Shown here in pieces: positions 20,150 through 29,451 of a stretch of DNA of 64,000 nucleotides. Below the pieces are notes generated by a model that saw only the letters and a program-made list of their open reading frames with translations, was not told the DNA's origin and did not search any database. The translations under genes were made by a program, and so were the position numbers. Origin of the DNA: Zymoseptoria tritici IPO323. Lineage: Eukaryota; Ascomycota; Dothideomycetes; Mycosphaerellales; Mycosphaerellaceae. The DNA lies in contig NC_018217.1 of NCBI RefSeq assembly GCF_000219625.1, forward strand, positions 2,542,001-2,606,000, written 5' to 3'. Numbering within the stretch: position 1 is the stretch's first letter; each line of letters begins with the position of its first letter.

Positions 20150-21634
20150 ATGGGCTACCCGTGGGAAGATCAGCAGCCATACCCGGACAACGAAATCGTC
20201 AAGGTCATCGATGAGTCAGGACACAAGAAGAAGAAAGACAAACTCAAGAAGGATGCTCCGCTCGAGGTCACCCGCGAGGGTTACATACTAGAGCCAATTG
20301 ATACATCGAACCTTGCCAAGGGACGATTGGACTGGTCTCGCGTCAGTAGACAGCAGATGAAGTTCAGCAATGCCAAACTTTCCGAGATCAGCCGCAAGGC
20401 CTTCGCGGTACAACAGATGGGCCCAATGAGTGTATTCGCAACGCTCACGACTGATCAACGTCGAGTTATCACCAGACTTATCGAGGGAGTACAACTCAAT
20501 GAGAAGGAGAAGGATGCCGAGTGGGACCTGGAGTGTGTTCGGAGATATACCAAAAAGCTTCACAAGAACAGCTTCTTCCAACCGAGTCCCGTCGCCGCAT
20601 GCGTCAGACTTATGGTGATCTTGAAGAGACAAGACAAGCACGCTGGCAAGGATGGCAGAATTCCCGTCAGACCAAGCACATTCCAGCCCGACGAGATCAT
20701 CGACCTGTCGGTGCCATCGAACACGAAAGTTCAAAGAAAAGTGAAGGAGGATACGCTTGATCCGTTCGCAGAATTCGGACTCGGTGCGGGAATAACCCAG
20801 CATGAGCTTCCTGGCCAGGACAGTGGGCCGTTTCCCGGTGTACCACAGGGCGCCATCGCAGTTAGTGACTGGCCACAACCACCACCGCCACCGCAAATTC
20901 CTATTGCGTATCCCAACAATCCCTTCAATGCGGCCTACGATCCTCCGCGAATGGAACAGCGCCTCGAAGCTCCGTTCGACCCTCGTGCTTACACGCCTGC
21001 ACCGATTCGCCGCGATAATCGTTCAGCATCTCGGTCCCGCTCACGTCGTCGCAGAGATGAAGCCCGCGAGCGTGAAGACCGTGACCGTGACCGCGAACTG
21101 GACCGGCTTCGTCGCGAGAAGGATGATCTCTTCGACCGCATGGGGAGGTATAACATCCGCGACTCCAGCCCACGTTCATCTGAAGATTCCTACCGCCAAT
21201 ATTGGAGCTCAGCTTCCGGAGGTTCCATCACGCCGCCATCATCGCCTTCCATGAGCGACTACGCCAGCCGTCGCAAGCTGTACCGGCACAATGGGCCGTC
21301 AAGGAGATACCGTGACGAAGACACGCTCGTGGAGCCTTATCGCAACGACGACAGGAGGCGAGGACGGGAGCGAGAGGAGAGGAGTCCAGCAGGCATTCTT
21401 CGGATTCCTGCATCGTCATCACATCGTCAAGGAAGGGCGCTTCTCCACCAAGACGATTACCCGAGCAATCCTTTTGCGGCACAGAACCGTCGCGCGCTTC
21501 CGGAAGTACCAGGCGAGGGTTTTTACCCTGCGGAGTTCAATAATCGTAGGAGACGATCGCGCATGCGTGAGGTCGAGCCGGTATATAGGGGCGATCAGCG
21601 CGACGCCGGCAGGAGAGCTCGAGCTTGGATTTGA
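20150..21634 (+). CDS. Unrecognised RD/RS-rich protein with conserved-looking N-terminus
   Basis: An uninterrupted 494-residue frame from the ATG at 20150, with a favourable context (ACCATGG). The frame is open further upstream, but the composition there is unlike protein. The N-terminal 180 residues look folded (VTREGYILEPIDTSNLAKGR; LTTDQRRVITRLIEG; WDLECVRRYTKKLH), alternating basic and hydrophobic stretches. A Pro-rich linker (QPPPPPQIPIAYP) follows, then an Arg/Asp/Glu-rich stretch with Ser-Arg dipeptides (RSASRSRSRRRRDEAREREDRDRDRE) and a disordered Arg-rich tail. The tail resembles RNA-binding or splicing-associated proteins, but composition alone is weak evidence. I recognise no named family. 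Confidence 0.75.
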   Translation: MGYPWEDQQPYPDNEIVKVIDESGHKKKKDKLKKDAPLEVTREGYILEPIDTSNLAKGRLDWSRVSRQQMKFSNAKLSEISRKAFAVQQMGPMSVFATLTTDQRRVITRLIEGVQLNEKEKDAEWDLECVRRYTKKLHKNSFFQPSPVAACVRLMVILKRQDKHAGKDGRIPVRPSTFQPDEIIDLSVPSNTKVQRKVKEDTLDPFAEFGLGAGITQHELPGQDSGPFPGVPQGAIAVSDWPQPPPPPQIPIAYPNNPFNAAYDPPRMEQRLEAPFDPRAYTPAPIRRDNRSASRSRSRRRRDEAREREDRDRDRELDRLRREKDDLFDRMGRYNIRDSSPRSSEDSYRQYWSSASGGSITPPSSPSMSDYASRRKLYRHNGPSRRYRDEDTLVEPYRNDDRRRGREREERSPAGILRIPASSSHRQGRALLHQDDYPSNPFAAQNRRALPEVPGEGFYPAEFNNRRRRSRMREVEPVYRGDQRDAGRRARAWI

Positions 21635-22018
21635 TCTGCTGGCTGTATGAGGTTCAAATGTGATATGATCTTCAAGAGGTCAAAATGCTCGATAGCTCGA
21701 GAACAGGGTTTGTGTGGAGGAGTGTCGTTTCACCTGTCTGAATAGTGTATGATCACGGATCACGAGTCTCGAGTCAATGAATAGTTCATCCGTCTTCCAC
21801 TGTCCATCTCACACTCAATGCCTTCACCATGGGTTGCAAAGAAAAATACCTTCCGTGCAATGCACTTCTATCCTGACAGCTGAGACCACCGACCAACCGA
21901 ATGACGCAGCCGGGAATTCCCGACTTGAGCCCAGCCATCTCTAGACGAAGCTCTTCGCTGCTTCAATCTTTCCCCACGACAATTGACGAAACATACCGAG
22001 CCATTGACCGCGACCAAC
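21635..22018. other. Intergenic / promoter of mitochondrial-protein gene
   Basis: A 384-bp gap with nothing recognised beyond presumed 3' and 5' untranslated sequence. Confidence 0.4.
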
Positions 22019-23129
22019 ATGCCGATATTACGCGCGAGCTCTCTGCGGAGCTTCCAGACTGCTTTGCGATCCACCACTACCCGGGCAACAGCACGAGCGG
22101 CCGCTCCAGCCCGAACGCAGCTGGTTGCGAAACGCTTCAACAGCAGCGGCGGCAGCGGTGGTCATGGGCACGGAGAGCCTTCCTCTGACCTCCCATGGTG
22201 AGCGCAAGCGATGCTGGAAATATCCTGATCCTCGATCAGCGTCACTGACATTGGGCAGGCTCTTGACCGCTTTGGTGGTTACTCCACCAGCGGCATGGTA
22301 CCTCTGGCCGGAAGAGTCGCACGACTCTGGACACCACGGAGACCACGATGGTCACGGCGACGATCACGCTGAAAAGGCCGATGAGGGAGAGGAAGAGGCT
22401 CCTGCTGAGGAGGAGAAGTCAGAGGAGAAGGGCGACGAGAGTGAGAAGTCAGAGGAGAACTCCGAGGACAAGGAGGAGAAGTCTGAAGAGAAGTCTGAGG
22501 AGAAGGAGGAGAAGTCTGAGGAGAAGGAAGAAAAGTCCGAAGACAAGAAGGAGGACAAGTCCTCCGACGACAAGTCCTCCGACGACAAGTCCTCCGACGA
22601 CAAGTCCTCCGACGACAAGTCCTCCGACGACAAGTCCTCCGACGACAAGTCCTCCGACGACAAGTCCGATGAGAAGTCCGACGAGAAGAAAGATCAAAAG
22701 GACAAGATTGCCGAGAAGGACGAAGTCAAGACAGCTGAGAAGAAGCAGGGTGATGGTATGCGATCTCTCTGGCTGATGCGGGCATCATTCAAACGGCCGA
22801 AATGCTAACGTGTGCGCATCAGATTCGACCACTTCCGACAAGGCGATGAAGCTCGGCGAAGGAGCTATTGCAGCTGTACGTCTTCAACGATCGCAACGTG
22901 CGATACAAATTCGCTGAACTTGCTAACTCTTCGATCACAGACCTCGGCGAGCAAGCCTAAGGGCAAGTCGCAGGGCGACATCACCGTCAAGCAAGGCGGT
23001 ATGTCAAACACGGATACGAAGCACTCTACAAAGATTGGAGCTGGATCCGAGAAATCGACAAAGGGCGATGGCAATCCGGAAACTGCGAAGTCGAAAGGCA
23101 CCGTCGATCCCAACGCGCCCGTGAAATAA
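22019..23129 (+). CDS. Predicted mitochondrial inner-membrane protein with DDKSS repeats
   Basis: Exons 22019-22197, 22259-22755, 22823-22875 and 22941-23129 give 305 residues. The first 42 residues form an Arg/Ser/Ala-rich, acid-free presequence (SSLRSFQTALRSTTTRATARA) with a likely cleavage after KRFNSS. SSDLPW is joined by splicing to LLTALVVTPPAAWYL, a single transmembrane segment near 60-77. About 120 highly charged residues follow, ending in seven DDKSS units. The C-terminus (DITVKQGGMSNTDTKHST, KGTVDPNAPVK) resembles a motif I recall from uncharacterised fungal mitochondrial proteins. The layout is matrix presequence, one membrane span and an acidic soluble tail. Function is unknown. 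Confidence 0.82.
22554..22658 (+). repeat. Seven perfect 15-bp tandem units, coding minisatellite
   Basis: The unit GACAAGTCCTCCGAC occurs seven times without a single mismatch and codes for DKSSD. A partial eighth copy follows and then decays. It lies inside exon 2 of the mitochondrial-protein gene. Because the unit length is a multiple of three, gain or loss keeps the frame. Long antisense frames over this stretch are artefacts of the repeat. Confidence 0.97.
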
Positions 23130-23551
23130 GTGAAGGGGTGCGGTCCTGTGGAAGCGCAGTGCAGGGAGCTGGTTGCTTTGGGTCAAGGGTGAGCGTTGAG
23201 GGCCTGCTGGTGTGTCAGCGCATCGTCTCTGTACATACTACGATACATGTAAATCTAGCAAAAGCGAGCTGCGATGCTTGAGATCGGAGGCCCCTTACCT
23301 TATACAAGAATAATGAGGAGCACACGTTCCGGCGTAGACTTCAGAACGTTGGCAAAGCAAGGGTCAGGTTCGATCAAACGGCGTTGAGCAAACATCTTGA
23401 CGTCCTCCCTCGCTCATTCATCACCCTTTCGAGTTCATCAGACTTCTGCGCAGAACGTATTGAAGCTCAGATTTGCGCGTCCGTTCCAGAATACGACATG
23501 CTGCGCTCGAGCCACCGCGAACGAGCTTGAATACCGGAAACGTCTTCGACC
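23130..23551. other. Intergenic, no gene seen
   Basis: A 422-bp gap between two plus-strand genes, with no recognised element. Confidence 0.4.
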
Positions 23552-25558
23552 ATGGCGGATGAAGAGAGCCCCCTGATTCAGGCCCTGCCGCCGGTCTCTG
23601 ATTATCTCACTTACCTGACCATCGTGGAGTACAACCTGAAGACCGAGAATTTGCCAATCCTCCACAAAGTCTTGCAAGACGAAACGCTCACGACTAATAT
23701 TGGTTGGGATCTCGTACACCTTCTTGTGCCTCATCTACCGGAATCAGAAACATGCCTCCAGGACATCGCCCGTTTGGGCAACCCTCGCGAAGTGATACTC
23801 AAAGTCACAGAGAGCTTGCGCCTGATTGAGTATGATGATGCAGCACAGAGCAGTGGAGACGAAGAGGATGCCGAGTCCGACGCCACTGCGGGAGGCATTC
23901 AAGCCGATGAGTCTACATATCCGCTCAAGACTGCACCGACAGAAAGTTCGAACAAAGCTCCAGGAACTACACAGGCTGTAGAGATCCCACCTTCACTGCC
24001 ACTTTCCATCAGCCAATTTGTGGCGCTGCTATCGATGCTGGAGATCCTTCATCGCAGAATCAAGACCAAGTACCCGAGCAGATTTCTTAGTACGACTCTG
24101 CAAGCGATACTTGCAAGCTTCTCAAATACCTCCACGCACCGCGAGGAGATGGTGGAGGCGACTGTCAAGACTGTACGAGCCATGAGTGGTGTGCAAAGGC
24201 CTGCACTACCCTCCAGGAAAAGCAGCGGCATGCTTGGCGGTAGCTTGAAGCCCATAGACGACTCTGCCGCTGACCCAGAAGGCTCAAACGAGAGTTCGAG
24301 CGCTGATGAGAAAGACATGCAAATGAGGTTGTTCCAGTCCTTCATCACGCATATTCTCGAAGAGTACATGCTCAACTTCACCTCCTATGGCAACGTACCC
24401 GGCATGGCCTGGTGTAGCCGCATAATGGAAAAGCTGCATCCCGAGCGCAGTATCGAGTCATTTGCGGATCGTTTTGCGAACGAGGAAGGTCTGCAAAGGC
24501 GGATCGATGCGATCGGGCAGCTCGTGACTTTGTCGCAGGATCTCAACATTTCCAACGAAGATCTTCTGAAAGCCGCAATTGTCGTGGAAAAGATGCCAGA
24601 AACTTTGGGAGATGAAGATGAGCCGCCCAATTCAGCGAGTGACATTCCACTGTCCATGCTAGGGTCGCTACTGCTGTACTCCGCTCGCAACGTCTCAACA
24701 ATTTTGTACGACAGATCTCCCTCCTCCGGTCCGCCATTGGAGATTTTCAGCACCCACCAAGAGATCCTTAAGCACTGTCTTTCATCTGCAGACAATGGGA
24801 CCGGTCATCTTGGAACTGAACCAGAAGCTCTGATCGATTCAGTACTTGCACTCGGGCTGGTATGTCTAGAGCAGAATGCTGTCGGTGAACCTGCGTCAGA
24901 CGAGCGATTCAATGAGTACTTGCAAGTTACAGCTCTATTATCGTCTAACTGCCCAAACCCGAATTTGAGAGGCCATGCGCACTACCTCACCAGCACAGTC
25001 CTGCGATCTCAGCCGGATGACGATGTTCGCCTCTCGTTCATCCGAGACACTCTCGAGCACTGCCCTTTCGAGAATCTGAAAGTCTCCGCTGTTGGATGGG
25101 TCAAAGGCGAGACTGTGGAGGCAAACCCGCAGGGACACTCCCATGCCGCAAGTGACGGGTCGAAGTCCGTGTTTGCGAAACCTATTGCGCTGGACAGTCT
25201 CGCACCTTTTCTGTTCCCGTCTCTGCAAGCGGACTTGGTCACTGCTCCAGTACAAGACGCGTGGACAACGTTTCAGACGAATGTCTCGTTCTACCTCGCC
25301 AGTCTCAACTTCTTATATCTGCTACTGCAGGCGAAACATATCCATGAGCCACTGGCTATTGGGGACTTGTGGAACGATGCGGATATTGCAGGTAGTTTTC
25401 TGCAGCCGCTGAGAGACGCCAAGGCGAGATTTGTCGAGGAGATGGAGGGTGGGCAACTGGCGGCGGAGAAGAGCGACAGCGCTGTTGCGGAGTTGACGCT
25501 TCTGGAGGAAACAGTCACGAGAGTGACCAGCGCTGTGCGGAATTTGAGTCTCGGGTGA
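23552..25558 (+). CDS. Ybp1/Ybp2-glomulin family protein (YAP1-binding type)
   Basis: A single-exon gene for 668 residues starting MADEESPLIQALPPVSDYLTY. The whole protein is a long alpha-helical repeat array of the Ybp/Alf4/glomulin type. Family-like segments include LTTNIGWDLVHLLVPHLP near 48-65, an acidic linker near 100-125, ISQFVALLSMLEILHRRIK near 145-165, and LVTAPVQDAWTTFQTNVSFYLASLNFLYLL near 560. In yeast, Ybp1 promotes oxidation-dependent activation of the Yap1 factor and Ybp2 has been tied to kinetochores; glomulin binds a cullin-RING ligase. Which role applies here is not readable. Confidence 0.85.
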   Translation: MADEESPLIQALPPVSDYLTYLTIVEYNLKTENLPILHKVLQDETLTTNIGWDLVHLLVPHLPESETCLQDIARLGNPREVILKVTESLRLIEYDDAAQSSGDEEDAESDATAGGIQADESTYPLKTAPTESSNKAPGTTQAVEIPPSLPLSISQFVALLSMLEILHRRIKTKYPSRFLSTTLQAILASFSNTSTHREEMVEATVKTVRAMSGVQRPALPSRKSSGMLGGSLKPIDDSAADPEGSNESSSADEKDMQMRLFQSFITHILEEYMLNFTSYGNVPGMAWCSRIMEKLHPERSIESFADRFANEEGLQRRIDAIGQLVTLSQDLNISNEDLLKAAIVVEKMPETLGDEDEPPNSASDIPLSMLGSLLLYSARNVSTILYDRSPSSGPPLEIFSTHQEILKHCLSSADNGTGHLGTEPEALIDSVLALGLVCLEQNAVGEPASDERFNEYLQVTALLSSNCPNPNLRGHAHYLTSTVLRSQPDDDVRLSFIRDTLEHCPFENLKVSAVGWVKGETVEANPQGHSHAASDGSKSVFAKPIALDSLAPFLFPSLQADLVTAPVQDAWTTFQTNVSFYLASLNFLYLLLQAKHIHEPLAIGDLWNDADIAGSFLQPLRDAKARFVEEMEGGQLAAEKSDSAVAELTLLEETVTRVTSAVRNLSLG

Positions 25559-25626
25559 GGCCTTACGAAGAGATGCGAACGACAGGCATAGACGAAGCAG
25601 CATGGCTACAGTTCACGGCTGTTCAA

Positions 25627-27657
25627 TTACAAGGTATACTTGAATAATGGACTCTTATCTCCCATCCGATCCAGCTCATCATCCGAGTACTTCGCACGAA
25701 CCTCATCCTCTGTAAACTTCGCGTTCTTCTTGTTGATGCTCCACAGCCCGTACTCCATCACCAGGCATGCAATGATACCCGCCGAGGCGAACCCCATCGA
25801 GGCGCCGAAGCCTGTCTGATACTTGGGCGCTTCACCCTGAATGAATATGAAGCTGCCGGTGATGCCGCCCATGTTTCCTATGCAGGTCATGTACCTGTTG
25901 CATGTCAGCCAGCGCCAGCCAACGAGCCCATAGCCATCAGGACAAACTGCGACCGAGCGTCGCTCGAGAGACAGTCTTCTCCAGGGCTTGCTATCCCTCA
26001 TTGACTCACCCAATACCCATGGCTCTCTTCGTGGGACCTGCGAGATTGCCCAAATTCCAAGCCTGAACGCCGGCGCCGATAGGAGAAAGTCTCCATTGTC
26101 AGTCAAGGACACCTTTGCAGCGTTGGTAGAAGCAAGACTCACCCGAAACAAGCTAAGCACACTGCGAAATAGCAGAGCGGAATGTTTCCTTTGATGTTCT
26201 CCGCTTTCGAGGCGAGAACGGCATATGCTACCGCAACCGCAGCCTGCGGTCCGACGATGAAGGGCATGCGCCATCTAAACCTGTCTGACAGCACCGCGAA
26301 GCCGTACGCAGATATCGCACCCACGGTATAGGCTGGAATGGTGAGCAGTTGTGCATTGGCGGAAGTGTATCCCATGTTCTTCATGATTTGAGGCCTGACA
26401 AGTGGTCAGTCAACCTGAGATTACATTCAATAAGGCATTGTACTTACATGGTGAACTCGAGGCCATAATTCGGCGTAACATTTGACCAGAATGCGAGGAT
26501 GAGGCAGTAGATCTTCCAGTCGAGCAACACGCTCTTAAAAACGCGAAAGTCAAACTTCTTGCCGTTGTCCTCAGTCTGTCGAGCCTGGCGAGCGACCTGC
26601 CGGACTTCGAGGTAGCGAATTTCCTCAGGATCGAGCCAGCGTTGGGAGAGAGCAGGGGTATCGATGAGTAGCGGGAAACAGGCGAGACCAGCGACAACGG
26701 ATGCGATGCCTTCAAGGATGAAGATCCATCGCCAGCCCTCGTATCCACCGACACCGTCCATTCTGACAATGCCGTATGCGAGGAGCCCAGAGAGCGCTCC
26801 CGCAAATGCACTTGCGGTGAAGAATACAGCGATGCGGGTTTGGCTTTCATGCGGGAGGTACCACCTTGAGATGATGAGAATGGCCCCTGGGAAGAAGCCG
26901 GCTCTGGGCGGGTGTAAGTAACGACATAGATTCCGTAGGACGCAGGCATCGACTTACTCGAAGAGACCCAGCAGCACTCTCGTGATGCATAGCCCACTGA
27001 AGCCTTGGACAAAGCCGGTGCAAGTCATGACGAGGCCCCAGATGGAAACTATGATTCCCATGAATGTCGAAGGCCGTTTGAATCGATTGAGGATGATGTT
27101 GCTAGGGATTTCCGCCAACGTGTATGGAACGAAGAAGACTGCCAGAGCGATGTTGTACTGGTGTCCCGTCATGTTCAAGCTGTTCTCAAGTCCTTCGATT
27201 TTTGCATTGCCTGAATAGTATTTAGACGACTGTCGTTCGCGCAGCTCGAAGTTCTGGACATACCGATGTTGGCTCGGTCGATGAATGATCTGAGACTCGT
27301 TAGCTGTGGACAGACGTTGACATGGGAGTATGGTTACATCAAATAGGGCACAAGAAGCATTGGGACAAGTCTCCACTGAAACGCTGTGAGTTCAATGCCC
27401 AATTCAAGAAGAGGCAAGTATTCTTACATCGACCTACGGGTGCATTGAAGTCAGCGTTGTCCTCGTGATAGAAGGTCGATGAGACCAACCTTGCGAAGGA
27501 TCTTCTTCCTCTTCTCATCGGGAAAGGAGGCCAGGAATTCGGCATCCTCTGGGCTCAGGATGCCACTGTAGGTGTTGAGGTTCTCCTCGTGGGCAACGGT
27601 GGTCTTCTCGAGGTCATCGTGTGACCGTACAGGCGAAGGGGAGAGTGATCGCGCCAT
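25627..27657 (-). CDS. MFS permease, anion:cation symporter (Dal5/TNA1) type, nine exons
   Basis: Nine exons join with consistent phase to 515 residues: 27490-27657, 27428-27433, 27338-27375, 27264-27289, 26958-27210, 26448-26903, 26143-26394, 26010-26090 and 25627-25894. The second exon is only 6 nt (Val-Asp). The joined start reads KILRKVDWRLVPMLLVPYL, then SFIDRANIGNAKIEGLE. That is the first transmembrane segment and the D-R-x-N-I-G-N motif typical of allantoate/nicotinate/vitamin-type permeases. Later landmarks are SNIILNRFKRPSTFMGI, ITRVLLGLFEAGFFPGAI, GYEGWRWIFILEG and GLSPIGAGVQAWNLGNLAG. Twelve membrane segments are expected. It is divergent from the aldolase gene at 28400. The substrate is probably an organic anion; nothing finer can be said. 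Confidence 0.9.
27428..27433 (-). other. Six-nucleotide microexon of the MFS gene
   Basis: The minus-strand sequence CCGTAG|GTCGAT|GTAAGA supplies Val-Asp between Lys56 and the Trp of WRLVP. Skipping it keeps the frame but removes the V-D of the family motif RKVDWRLVP. The preceding donor is GTTGGT, weaker than the others in this gene. Confidence 0.72.
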
Positions 27658-28065
27658 GTTGCAAGAATAGGATCAGAAATTCTGGTCCGACAACGTAAAG
27701 AGGAAAATCGTTGAGACGACGATGGGAGACATTGTGGCATATTAATAGCGATCTGCTCTAAATCCTTCGAACAGCACCAATATGGAAGCGAGAGCAGGAG
27801 TGAATGAGAGGAGCACCACAAGACACCTCGTATGGCTCCGAGACGAGCAAATACCTACATCACGGGATCACGAGTCCGGTGAACTCGATGAACTGACGCA
27901 ACGGCATATCTCTTCTTCATCGGACGACTCTCGGCGCATGCGAACCCGTCTATACCCATCAGGTGGAGCAGTGCATGCGGGGACTGAAGTCTGGGGACCC
28001 CATCTTTTCCCGCACGTGGACTATTGCATTCTCCGCCATGAACGCATGTGGAGTTACCGTACGAG

Positions 28066-28162
28066 TTTCCGTAAGAATCCGCGGTTTCCGGCCCCAAGTG
28101 GAGATCGTGGTTCTTTATCCGAAAATCCTCAGCTGTTTTCCGTAGCGGATTCTAGATTTCCG
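28066..28162 (+). promoter_or_regulatory. Six WWTCCG motifs spaced near whole helical turns
   Basis: TTTCCG at 28066, AATCCG at 28076, TTTCCG at 28085, TATCCG at 28116, TTTCCG at 28137 and TTTCCG at 28157 lie on the same strand. Start-to-start distances are 10, 9, 31, 21 and 20 bp. A CCG-N3-CGG pair lies at 28140-28148. CCG/CGG triplets are the core contacts of Zn2Cys6 regulators; that this array is bound is inference. Confidence 0.5.
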
Positions 28163-28249
28163 AAGCTAGAGAACCGGATGGAAAGGCCCGTGGAAAGAGA
28201 AGCTGGTAATGACGGGCGAGGGATTGATGTTCGAAGATGAATGTGACCA

Positions 28250-28282
28250 CGAAGGACCGAGTACAAAGGAGGCGGTCCTTCG
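28250..28282. promoter_or_regulatory. Perfect everted palindrome, CCG-N13-CGG
   Basis: The arm CGAAGGACCG at 28250-28259 is the exact reverse complement of CGGTCCTTCG at 28273-28282, with a 13-bp spacer. It lies 117 bp before the aldolase ATG. Such spaced CGG palindromes are typical Zn2Cys6 dimer sites. An RNA hairpin in the 5' leader is the alternative. Confidence 0.6.
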
Positions 28283-28399
28283 CTGTTGTTGAATCAGTAT
28301 CAAACATCGAACCCTTTCACTCACATCAACGACCACCATACTCCGATCTTCCTCAGCGAACCAATCCAACACAATCAAAGCACAGACATCAACATAGCC

Positions 28400-29335
28400 A
28401 TGGATCTTCGAGGACTCACACCCGCTCCCGTGACCCCCTTCACCGAGTCAGGCGAGGTCGACTACGACGCCATTCAGCGTCTCGGTTCATGGCTCGGCAG
28501 CATTGCCGGAGTCAAGGGTCTAGTCGTTCTCGGCCACGCCGGTGAGGGAACATTCCTCACACAAGACGAGCAACTCGCCGTCATCCGCGCCTTCGTTAAG
28601 TCCGTTGATGACCGCATCCCAATAATTGCCGGGATCACAGGCGAAGGTACCGAAGTTGCAGCTCTTGAGGCCAAGCGCGCCAAAGAAGCTGGAGCCAAAG
28701 CCGGGCTGTTGTATCCTTCCCACGGTTGGCTACGGTTCGGCTACCAGCCCGGTGCGCCGCAGGATCGATACAAGCGGGTTTTTGAGGTCAGCCAATTGCC
28801 TTTGATCCTGTTCCAGTACCCGGACAACACCCACGCCACCTACAACCTTCAGACCATGCTCGACATCTCCGCACAACCCGGTGTATTCGCCATGAAGAAC
28901 GGTGTCAGGAACATGCGTCGTTGGGACACTGAAATCCCAGTCATCCGCAAAGAGCGCCCTGGTCTTCAGATCTTGACTTGCCACGACGAATACCTCCTTC
29001 ACACGGCGTTCGATGTTGATGGCTTCCTCGTCGGGTACGGCAACATTGCACCAGAGCCGCTGATCGAAATGATTGCGGCGGGCAAGGCTCAGGACTACAA
29101 GCGAGCACGCGAGATCCACGACCAGCTTTTGCCGTTGACCAAGAGTGTGTACCACCGCGGATCGCACATGGAGGGCACAGTAGCGCTCAAGCACGCATTG
29201 GTCGCAAGAGGAATTCTTACACATACCACCGTGCGCAGCCCACTACTCCCGCTTCAGGAGGGGGCGGATAAGGAGGTCCACGCCGCTGTCCAATCGGCGA
29301 ATCTGTTCAAGATTGGCGCGGGTGGATTGAACTAA
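28400..29335 (+). CDS. DHDPS / N-acetylneuraminate-lyase family aldolase
   Basis: A single-exon, 311-residue class I (Schiff-base) aldolase or dehydratase. The usual fold landmarks appear in order. LTPAPVTPFTESGEVDYDAI starts the first strand. VLGHAGEGTFLT sits where most members have G-[ST]-T-G-E. IPIIAGITGEGT follows, then LFQYPDN with the catalytic Tyr near 145, and FAMKNGVRN with the Schiff-base Lys near 170. Filamentous fungi make lysine through aminoadipate, so true DHDPS function is unlikely. Catabolic members of this family act on 2-keto-3-deoxy sugar acids, hydroxyproline or N-acetylneuraminate derivatives. The GHAGE variant and the neighbouring organic-anion permease favour a sugar- or organic-acid role, but the substrate is unknown. 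Confidence 0.88.
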   Translation: MDLRGLTPAPVTPFTESGEVDYDAIQRLGSWLGSIAGVKGLVVLGHAGEGTFLTQDEQLAVIRAFVKSVDDRIPIIAGITGEGTEVAALEAKRAKEAGAKAGLLYPSHGWLRFGYQPGAPQDRYKRVFEVSQLPLILFQYPDNTHATYNLQTMLDISAQPGVFAMKNGVRNMRRWDTEIPVIRKERPGLQILTCHDEYLLHTAFDVDGFLVGYGNIAPEPLIEMIAAGKAQDYKRAREIHDQLLPLTKSVYHRGSHMEGTVALKHALVARGILTHTTVRSPLLPLQEGADKEVHAAVQSANLFKIGAGGLN

Positions 29336-29451
29336 GATCAAGAATCAGCATCTGTTATGGGAACGGAGTTAGAACCATGGCGGCTGCGTCAAAGATAGAT
29401 TATTGTATGCTCACGACTGTACCTCGTTGTCTTTTCCCCTAGTATTCACTT

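Larger units (their letters stand above)
27658..28399. promoter_or_regulatory. Shared divergent promoter of MFS permease and aldolase
   Basis: This 742-bp region separates the two start codons. It is unusually rich in CCG/CGG triplets between 28033 and 28190, and holds a perfect everted palindrome at 28250-28282. No open frame here looks coding. Confidence 0.7.

Noticed and set aside
22554..22658. CRISPR-like array
   Set aside because: The units are contiguous 15-mers with no spacers, inside a eukaryotic exon.
22364..22697. Long minus-strand frames of Ser/Asp/Leu and Gly/Leu/Val repeats
   Set aside because: They are antisense shadows of the 15-bp coding minisatellite and the Glu/Lys-rich exon; the sense strand has a full four-exon gene.
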